Shown here: piece by piece, positions 7,655 through 12,613 of the stretch
How the letters are laid out: each line of letters starts with the position of its first letter
Numbering within the stretch: position 1 is the first letter of the stretch
From: Bacteroidales bacterium UBA3696
GTDB taxonomy: Bacteria > Bacteroidota > Bacteroidia > Bacteroidales > Paludibacteraceae
NCBI GenBank assembly: GCA_002372135.1
Contig: DFIN01000026.1
Coordinates: forward strand, 1 to 12,613
DNA: 12,613 nucleotides
Reading direction: 5' to 3'
Notes under the pieces: model-generated
The model's database searches: none
Seen by the model: the letters and a program-made list of their open reading frames with translations, nothing else
What the model was told of the DNA's origin: nothing
Position numbers and translations under genes: made by a program

Positions 7655-8745
7655 CCCATATACTTTTCATATCAAGTGCACTAAATAGAGCCGGAACGGA
7701 GACATTTATGATGAATGTATTCCGTCATATTGATCCTAAGCGATTTCACGTTGATTTCCTTATTTTCTCAAAGGAGGATACCGATTACACACGTGAAGTG
7801 GAAAAATCCGAGCATAAAGTTTGGAGAATTGTTAGCCGACGAGACGGAGCACTGCAATACTATAAAGAATTAAAGCAGTTTTTCAGGCTTCATGGAAAAG
7901 ATTATCACGCCATTCACTGGTGTGGGAACTCACTCTCCTCTATGGCTCCTATATTTTACGCATGGAAATACGGCGTGCCGGTGCGTATTGTACATGCACA
8001 CAGTTCGTCTGCTGCCGGTTGGCATAATCGTTTTCTGCATAAACTACATAGAAAATTTGTTGCACGCATCACCACTCATCATTTAGCCTGTTCATCTGCC
8101 GCTGCAAAATGGTTCTTTCCTAATGACAAAGATGCTATCATCATTAACAACGGAATTGATGTGGAAAAATACCAATACAGTCCTACTGTTAGAGAGAAGG
8201 TGAGAACCAAACTTGGTATTACGGATGGCACCATCGTATTGGGACATGTAGGAAGGTTTTGTGCAGAAAAAAATCACCCTTTCTTACTTGACATTTTTAA
8301 CTCATTTTTAACACTACAAAATAAGGCTATACTTATGCTCATTGGGAAAGGAGAGTTGGAGAATGAGGTAAAAAATAAGGCTGATGAATTAGGAATATCC
8401 TCCCATATCTTATTTATGGGCGAGCGCTCTGATGTTCCTAATTTGATGCAAGCCATGGACTGCTTTGTACTCCCCTCTATATTTGAAGGCTTGCCGTTCG
8501 TATTGGTAGAAGCCCAAGCAGCGGGGTTACCCTGTTTTGTTTCCGCTGCCGTAAATAGGGATATTACTCTTACACCTCACATTTTTTATGAGTCCATAGA
8601 TACTCCCCCAGCAACTTGGGCTAATAAGATTTATAGCAGCATAAAAGAATGTGTAAGAACTGACACAAGTAGGTGCTTAGAAAAGGCAGGATACTCCATC
8701 ATGGCATCCATCAAAAAATTAGAAAACCTGTATTCGTTCACATAA
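7651..8745 (+). CDS. Glycosyltransferase family 4, EpsF-like
   Basis: This 364-residue GT4-type transferase starts with ISSALNRAGTETFMMNVFRHID (8-28 region), where AGTETF corresponds to the G-G-x-E-x-F loop of EpsF-like enzymes. VRIVHAHSSS (111-120) and IIINNGIDVEKY (163-174) follow, then the donor-domain start VGRFCAEKNHPFLLD (200-214). MGERSDVPNLMQAMD is at 256-270. The EX7E pair is in FEGLPFVLVEAQAAGLP (Glu279, Glu287). Here the residue before the Glu-Gly is Phe rather than the commoner Tyr, which is still ordinary. The ATG overlaps the previous stop, and the next gene starts four bases after its TAA. It shares the low G+C of its upstream neighbour (one 60-base row at 8281 counts to 27%), so the two genes seem to have travelled together. 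It should be a retaining transferase of unknown donor. Confidence 0.9.
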   Translation: MTHILFISSALNRAGTETFMMNVFRHIDPKRFHVDFLIFSKEDTDYTREVEKSEHKVWRIVSRRDGALQYYKELKQFFRLHGKDYHAIHWCGNSLSSMAPIFYAWKYGVPVRIVHAHSSSAAGWHNRFLHKLHRKFVARITTHHLACSSAAAKWFFPNDKDAIIINNGIDVEKYQYSPTVREKVRTKLGITDGTIVLGHVGRFCAEKNHPFLLDIFNSFLTLQNKAILMLIGKGELENEVKNKADELGISSHILFMGERSDVPNLMQAMDCFVLPSIFEGLPFVLVEAQAAGLPCFVSAAVNRDITLTPHIFYESIDTPPATWANKIYSSIKECVRTDTSRCLEKAGYSIMASIKKLENLYSFT

Positions 8746-8749
8746 ATTT

Positions 8750-9892
8750 ATGCAATCACCCATAACCATTGCTTTCAACGCGTCTTTTCTTCAGCCTAAG
8801 GGCGGAGGAATCAGTGAGTATATATACAATGTCATCACCCATCTCAGGCAACAAGATACTCAGAATCGCTATATCGTGTATGTATTGCAAGATATGGAGG
8901 ACTATGCCCGTGAAAAACTGCCAAAGGATACTCGTATAAAAGTGATACCATACGCTTCTAACTATTGGGGCGTGATACGCCGAAGTCTGTTTTCGCAGCG
9001 TTTTTGGTATGAAGAAGAGCGCAAAGAAGGTTTTGACATTTTTCATTCTCCGTTCTTTCACGCTCCTAAATTCAAACACGCCAAAGTAATACTGACCGTG
9101 CACGATTTGCGGTTGTACCGTTATCCCTCTACCTATGCACTTCCTCGGTTGATATACCTCTACTTTGCAGTGCGCCGCTCCATTAGGAGAGCGGATAAGA
9201 TCATTTCCATTTCTCAATTTACGAAGGACGAAATCGTATCCACCTGCGGCGTTCAAGCAGATAAGATCACGGTCATTCATGAGGCTATTAACCGCGACGA
9301 TTTTTCCGAGAAACGCATACGACCGGAAGATATAGCCACGTCCGTATTCCCGCTGACAGATACACCCTTTATCTTATCCGTAGGGCATCTTGAGCCGCGC
9401 AAGAATTATGAACGCTTGATAGAGGCTTTCCTTCAACTCAAACAACGCGCAGGTACTGAGCGTATTCGGCTGGTGATTGTCGGGAAAAAAGCCCACCATT
9501 ATAAGACGGTCATTAAGATGATTGAGGAAAACGAAGATGTAGTGTATTTGGATTTTGTATCCAGAAGTACCTTGCTGTGGTTGTACCAACATGCTTCGCT
9601 ATTTGCTTTTCCTTCCTTCTATGAAGGATTCGGTTTTCCCCCATTAGAAGCAGCCTGTTTTGACACGATATCGGCGGTAAGTAATCAGTCCTGTATTCCT
9701 GAAATTTGCGGTGAGGCAGCCTTGTACTACAATCCGTTTGACACAAGCCAAATGGCAGAACAGATGTACGAAGGATTGTTCAATGAGGATGTGATAGGGC
9801 AGCAACACCATTTACTACCCGTCAATCTTGACCGTTTCTCATGGACAAAGAACGCAAAGGAAACAATTGCAACTTATCAACAACTAATATGA
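8750..9892 (+). CDS. Glycosyltransferase family 4, mannosyltransferase B (MtfB/WbaZ)-like
   Basis: This 380-residue GT4 transferase has FNASFLQPKGGGISEYIYNV (9-28), with the N-terminal glycine-rich acceptor-side loop. FDIFHSPFFHAP (95-106) and ILTVHDLRLYRYP (114-126) are hallmarks of the MtfB/WbaZ-like subgroup, as is SISQFTKDEIV (153-163). The donor domain opens with ILSVGHLEPRKNYERLIEAF (208-227), and the EX7E pair is in YEGFGFPPLEAACF (Glu292, Glu300). Members of this subgroup are often annotated as mannosyltransferases, but that is family labelling and the sugar is not established. The gene starts 4 bases after the preceding stop, and its TGA (9890-9892) overlaps the next ATG. Base composition returns abruptly to near 50% G+C here (47% and 50% in rows at 8761 and 9121), unlike the two genes upstream. 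Confidence 0.9.
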   Translation: MQSPITIAFNASFLQPKGGGISEYIYNVITHLRQQDTQNRYIVYVLQDMEDYAREKLPKDTRIKVIPYASNYWGVIRRSLFSQRFWYEEERKEGFDIFHSPFFHAPKFKHAKVILTVHDLRLYRYPSTYALPRLIYLYFAVRRSIRRADKIISISQFTKDEIVSTCGVQADKITVIHEAINRDDFSEKRIRPEDIATSVFPLTDTPFILSVGHLEPRKNYERLIEAFLQLKQRAGTERIRLVIVGKKAHHYKTVIKMIEENEDVVYLDFVSRSTLLWLYQHASLFAFPSFYEGFGFPPLEAACFDTISAVSNQSCIPEICGEAALYYNPFDTSQMAEQMYEGLFNEDVIGQQHHLLPVNLDRFSWTKNAKETIATYQQLI

Positions 9893-11004
9893 TGCCTAAA
9901 CTTTTTCTGGTCATCAATGTGGACTGGTTCTTTCTGTCGCACCGCAAAGAGGTGGCATTGGCAGCATTGAACGAAGGATATGATGTAACGTTAGTAGCCC
10001 ACGACACGGGTAAGCGCGCCATTATAGAGGCTATGGGTATTCACTTTATCAATCTGCCCATCAATCCGACCGGCATGAATCCGCTGCAAGAACTGCGAAC
10101 GCTGCACTTTTTCGTGCGGCTCTTCCGGCGCGAAAAACCTGATATAGTTCATTTAGTGGGTGTTAAATGTCTGTTATGGGGAGGCTTAGCGGCTCGCCTA
10201 ACAGGTATAAAGAAGGTGGTGAATGCCGTTAGCGGGTTGGGTATTCTGTTCGGCGAGGAACATAATTCGCTGTTTAAGCGCATCATTTTGCGCATGTTGA
10301 AATTTGCCAACGACCATAAAGGCGTATATTTTCTTTTTCAGAACAAGGACGATTATCAAGCCTTCATGTCGTATGGGATTGCGAAGGAGCCTCAATGCTA
10401 CTTTACGAAGGGTAGCGGCATTGACTTGAAGGAGTATGCCTATACGCCGGAACGCCCTGCCGAACGGCTGCACATCCTGTTTACGGCACGAATGGTGCGC
10501 GAAAAGGGAGTATTGGATTTGATTTCAGCGGCGGAGTTGCTTCGCAAAGACTATTCAGGTCGCATTGATTTTTGGCTGTGCGGAGCCATATCGCCCAATC
10601 CGGATGCCGTCAAGGAAGAAGAGTTGCATGCGCTATGCGACAACCGGTATATCCGTTGGTTCGGTCTTTGCCACGATGTGCACGAACGATTGCAGGACAG
10701 CCATATAGTGGCTTTCCCGTCGTACTATAGAGAGGGAATTCCCAAGTCTCTGATAGAAGCGTGCGCAATAGGCAGACCGATTATCACCTGCAACTCAATA
10801 GGCTGTAAGGAAGTGGTGGAGAACGGGTATAACGGCTTTTTGATTGCGCCGCGCAGTCCGCACGAGTTGGCTGAACGACTTCGACAACTGATAGAAGACA
10901 AGCAGTTACGACAGACTATGGGGCAACATGCACGCTTGTTTGCCGAGCAGAACTTCGCCATTGAGAATGTGGTGCAAACCCATCTGCAGTTGTACAAACT
11001 ATGA
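9889..11004 (+). CDS. Glycosyltransferase family 4, PglA-like (candidate second-sugar transferase)
   Basis: I place the start at the ATG at 9889, which overlaps the preceding TGA as ATGA, giving 371 residues (MMPKLFLVINVDWFF). An ATG at 9841 would add 16 hydrophilic residues lying wholly inside the previous gene and is less likely; 9892 is also possible. The N-terminal strand runs into SHRKEVALAALNEGYDVTLVA (17-37). IVHLVGVKCLLWGGLAARL (86-104) and NAVSGLGILF (112-121) follow, the region typical of PglA/WbpY-like enzymes. The donor domain has FTARMVREKGVLDLISAA (198-215), and the EX7E pair is in REGIPKSLIEACAIGRP (Glu282, Glu290). PglA of Campylobacter adds alpha-1,3-GalNAc to a lipid-linked first sugar; by analogy and by position next to the priming PNPT enzyme, this one may add the second sugar. 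That is inference. The gene has G+C-rich codons (a row at 10081 counts to 60%). It is the last gene before a 92-base gap. Confidence 0.88.
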   Translation: MMPKLFLVINVDWFFLSHRKEVALAALNEGYDVTLVAHDTGKRAIIEAMGIHFINLPINPTGMNPLQELRTLHFFVRLFRREKPDIVHLVGVKCLLWGGLAARLTGIKKVVNAVSGLGILFGEEHNSLFKRIILRMLKFANDHKGVYFLFQNKDDYQAFMSYGIAKEPQCYFTKGSGIDLKEYAYTPERPAERLHILFTARMVREKGVLDLISAAELLRKDYSGRIDFWLCGAISPNPDAVKEEELHALCDNRYIRWFGLCHDVHERLQDSHIVAFPSYYREGIPKSLIEACAIGRPIITCNSIGCKEVVENGYNGFLIAPRSPHELAERLRQLIEDKQLRQTMGQHARLFAEQNFAIENVVQTHLQLYKL

Positions 11005-11030
11005 GCATACATAAGCCAAAAACACGGTAT

Positions 11031-11050
11031 AAATCGTTTTTTTACGATTT
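11031..11050. repeat. Perfect 7-bp inverted repeat around a T6 loop
   Basis: AAATCGT (11031-11037), six T residues (11038-11043) and ACGATTT (11044-11050) form a perfect inverted repeat in the gap between the PglA-like gene and the PNPT gene. The T run is in the loop, and no T tract follows on the plus strand, so it does not look like an intrinsic terminator for the upstream operon. Its right arm touches the TTTG at 11048-11051 that could serve as the -33 element of the following promoter. It may therefore be an operator-like site, or a chance palindrome in AT-rich DNA. Confidence 0.55.
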
Positions 11051-11084
11051 GGCGATGTAATATAGTAAAAAAGGACTAATTTTG
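11048..11084 (+). promoter_or_regulatory. Putative Bacteroidetes-type promoter before the PNPT gene
   Basis: TAATTTTG at 11077-11084 matches the Bacteroidetes primary-sigma -7 consensus TAnnTTTG exactly. TTTG at 11048-11051 could be the -33 element, but the spacer is 25 bases, longer than the roughly 20 usual for this promoter class, so the -33 match is weak. Transcription would begin close to 11090, leaving a leader of only about 6-15 bases before the ATG codons at 11097 and 11103. It is the only such motif I found in the gaps between genes in this window. Confidence 0.5.
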
Positions 11085-11096
11085 CGGCGTAATCGA

Positions 11097-12278
11097 ATGG
11101 CTATGACCGTAAAAGTTTCGTATTTACTTTTGTATGCATTGACTGCCTTTCTGCTAACTTGGTTTAGTTATCGTCCTGTGCTTGGCATAGCGATTAAACG
11201 CCAAGTAGTGGATCATCCCAATAAGCGCAAACTGCAAGACCAGCCTGTGCCGGTACTGGGCGGTGTGGCAGTGGCCATTGGCGTTTTTATTCCCCTTATC
11301 TATGCTACCTACCACTATGTAAAGCCTGCTATTTGGTATCAGATAGCGGCAATGGCTATCATGCTGATTATCGGTGTGCTGGATGATATTTATGATGTCC
11401 CCGCTTGGATACGACTAATGGTGGAGATTGTGGTGATATGGCTCTTTCTATGGGGCACGCAGTCGGTGATTGACGATTTTCACGGGTTATTTGGTATTCA
11501 CAACCTATTGTCAATGTACATAGGTCTTCCGCTTTCTATCTTGGCAGGTGTGGGAATTGTGAATGCCATCAATCTTATAGACGGCGTGGACGGCTATTCC
11601 AGCGGTTATGGTATCATGGCAAACGCATGCTTTACCGTTGTATTTGCTATGGCAGGCGATGTAGTGTCTGCCGTATTTTCCATTATAGCGGCAGCGGCAT
11701 TGATTCCGTTCTTTATCCACAATGTATTCGGAAACAAGAGCAAAATGTTTATCGGCGACGGAGGCAGTTTGCTCATTGGTATGATATTGGTGTGTGATGT
11801 GTTTGTGCTTCTCACCCATCAGACCGTGGGTACTCAATTGGCTGCCAACGGGGTTGGTGTGGTGGCATTGGCGATGGCTATTCTTTGCATTCCCGTGTTT
11901 GATACGCTGCGTGTGATGTTTGCGCGCATGCTGCACAAACGTTCGCCCATGCAGGCAGACAAGACTCATTTGCACCACCGTTTTATTGCCTTAGGTTTTT
12001 CGCACGTAGGTACCTCAACCATCATCATATTGACCAACTTGGTCATCATATTGCTGTGGTATTTGAGTTTTCGGATAGGTTGCAGCGTAGATACACAATT
12101 CTGGCTTGTAGTAGTGCTCGGCATCCTGACAACCACCTTTTTTTATTACGGCACCGAATGGTGCGAAAAGCGGCAAAACAAAGTATATTTTTGGCTTCGT
12201 CGCTTGGGTCAAGCCACCCACTTTGAGCACAACGGCGTATGGCTTCGCCTGCAAACCTTATTGGATCGCGGGCTGTAA
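11097..12278 (+). CDS. Undecaprenyl-phosphate HexNAc-1-phosphate transferase, WecA/TagO-like (MraY/PNPT family)
   Basis: This 393-residue integral membrane enzyme transfers a sugar-1-phosphate, probably GlcNAc-1-phosphate, from its UDP donor to undecaprenyl phosphate, priming glycan synthesis on the cytoplasmic face. Counting from 11097, the PNPT motifs appear in order: DHPNKRK with LGG downstream (39-56), the Mg-binding DD in GVLDDIYDVP (about 93-102), NAINLIDGVDG (156-166), FIGDGGS (218-224), and the HLHHR motif (291-295) of the WecA/TagO branch. MraY has a different sequence at the last position. About ten or eleven hydrophobic segments are visible, ending in a soluble basic tail. ATG at 11097 and 11103 are both possible; a TTG at 11082 lies within the promoter-like motif and is disfavoured. 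It sits after a 92-base gap with a putative promoter, so it may be transcribed separately from the glycosyltransferases. GlcNAc is the default donor guess; GalNAc or a diamino sugar cannot be excluded. Confidence 0.9.
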   Translation: MAMTVKVSYLLLYALTAFLLTWFSYRPVLGIAIKRQVVDHPNKRKLQDQPVPVLGGVAVAIGVFIPLIYATYHYVKPAIWYQIAAMAIMLIIGVLDDIYDVPAWIRLMVEIVVIWLFLWGTQSVIDDFHGLFGIHNLLSMYIGLPLSILAGVGIVNAINLIDGVDGYSSGYGIMANACFTVVFAMAGDVVSAVFSIIAAAALIPFFIHNVFGNKSKMFIGDGGSLLIGMILVCDVFVLLTHQTVGTQLAANGVGVVALAMAILCIPVFDTLRVMFARMLHKRSPMQADKTHLHHRFIALGFSHVGTSTIIILTNLVIILLWYLSFRIGCSVDTQFWLVVVLGILTTTFFYYGTEWCEKRQNKVYFWLRRLGQATHFEHNGVWLRLQTLLDRGL

Positions 12279-12342
12279 ACCAATCACAACAAGACAAAAA
12301 CGGGATAAACAAAATCCTCTTAAACCATAAACAAATAAAGTT

Positions 12343-12613
12343 ATGTATCAAGATTTTCAAAAGCATTTGCAGGCTACACTCCAGCAGATTAAGGATGATG
12401 GTCTGTACAAGAACGAGCGCGTTATCATCACGCCCCAGTCGTCGGCTATTCAAGTACAGGGCGAGAATGGTCCGGTGGATGTGATTAACTTTTGTGCCAA
12501 CAACTACCTTGGTTTGGCAGACAACAAGGAGTTGATAGAGGCAGCTAAGGCTCGTATGGACGAGCGCGGCTACGGAATGGCTTCGGTACGTTTCATCTGC
12601 GGTACGCAGGATA
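12343..12613 (+). CDS. kbl: Glycine C-acetyltransferase (2-amino-3-ketobutyrate CoA ligase), N-terminal 90 codons
   Basis: The frame opens at the ATG at 12343 (MYQDFQKHLQATLQQI) and stays open to the window end. Residues ITPQSSAIQV, then VINFCANNYLGLADN, lead to GYGMASVRFICGTQD at the edge; these match the N-terminal part of E. coli Kbl closely. This family is a pyridoxal-phosphate enzyme of the alpha-oxoamine synthase group. It cleaves 2-amino-3-ketobutyrate with CoA to glycine and acetyl-CoA in threonine breakdown; the PLP-binding Lys lies beyond the window. It is a housekeeping gene, unrelated to glycan synthesis, and probably marks the right boundary of the polysaccharide locus. The 64-base gap before it (12279-12342) is A-rich and shows no TAnnTTTG motif or convincing terminator, so read-through from the PNPT gene is possible. 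BioF/8-amino-7-oxononanoate synthase is a relative but does not fit the CGTQD-type sequence as well. Confidence 0.93.
   Translation, partial: MYQDFQKHLQATLQQIKDDGLYKNERVIITPQSSAIQVQGENGPVDVINFCANNYLGLADNKELIEAAKARMDERGYGMASVRFICGTQD

Noticed and set aside
8756..9280. A 174-codon open frame on the minus strand
   Set aside because: It is antisense to a GT4 gene whose motifs are intact, and its translation shows no recognisable domain or start context.
9841..9888. Upstream ATG extending the PglA-like protein by 16 residues
   Set aside because: The extension lies inside the previous gene, is hydrophilic and precedes the first Rossmann strand. The ATGA overlap at 9889 is the usual arrangement in this operon.
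11005..11096. Possible invertible (phase-variable) promoter as known for Bacteroides capsule loci
   Set aside because: Only one short palindrome is present. There is no pair of inverted repeats flanking a promoter-sized segment, and no recombinase gene is in the window.
11511..11978. A 155-codon open frame on the minus strand
   Set aside because: It lies opposite the PNPT gene, and its His-rich, low-complexity translation looks like a shadow of membrane-protein codons.
12239..12484. An 81-codon plus-strand frame across the end of the PNPT gene and the start of kbl
   Set aside because: Both ends overlap well-supported genes in other frames, and the kbl translation accounts for the downstream half.

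Overview
This 12.6-kb window is one uninterrupted, all-plus-strand surface-polysaccharide (capsule or O-antigen type) biosynthesis cluster, entered in its middle on the left and ending on the right at a housekeeping gene, kbl. The source is most likely a member of the Bacteroidales. Three things point there: the protein sequences read as Bacteroidales-type; ribosome binding sites of the Shine-Dalgarno kind are not evident before most genes; and the only plausible promoter, at about 11048-11084, carries the Bacteroidetes -7 motif TAnnTTTG. I cannot name a genus from the sequence alone.

Layout. Positions 1-308 hold the C-terminal tail of a TviB/WbpA-type nucleotide-sugar dehydrogenase. Positions 399-4137 hold UDP-glucose 6-dehydrogenase (ugd), a flippase-like membrane protein and a UDP-glucuronate 4-epimerase-like enzyme, packed with a 5-base gap and a 4-base overlap. 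Positions 4147-6538 hold a second flippase (Wzx) and an EpsG-type polymerase (Wzy), 1 base apart. Positions 6557-11004 hold four GT4-family glycosyltransferases, mostly touching or overlapping. After a 92-base gap with an inverted repeat and a promoter-like motif, positions 11097-12278 hold a WecA/TagO-like sugar-1-phosphate transferase. Finally the first 90 codons of kbl (glycine C-acetyltransferase) run off the right edge.

How the genes fit together (inference from family knowledge). The PNPT enzyme would prime undecaprenyl phosphate with a HexNAc-1-phosphate. The PglA-like transferase next to it could add the second sugar and the other three GT4 enzymes the rest, using UDP-glucuronate and UDP-galacturonate from Ugd and the epimerase, and a HexNAc uronate from the truncated dehydrogenase. 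A flippase would turn the finished unit outward and the EpsG-type protein would polymerise it. The product should therefore be acidic. No export or chain-length genes (Wza, Wzc, Wzz) and no UpxY/UpxZ-type regulators lie inside the window.

The most unusual points are two different flippase-family proteins in one cluster, both with non-ATG starts; a distinctly AT-rich pair of glycosyltransferases at 6557-8745 set into a higher-GC cluster; and the inverted repeat overlapping the putative promoter before the priming enzyme. I see no mobile elements, CRISPR arrays, RNA genes or long repeats, and nothing that amounts to a wholly new system; this is a mosaic Wzx/Wzy-type locus with some details worth testing.
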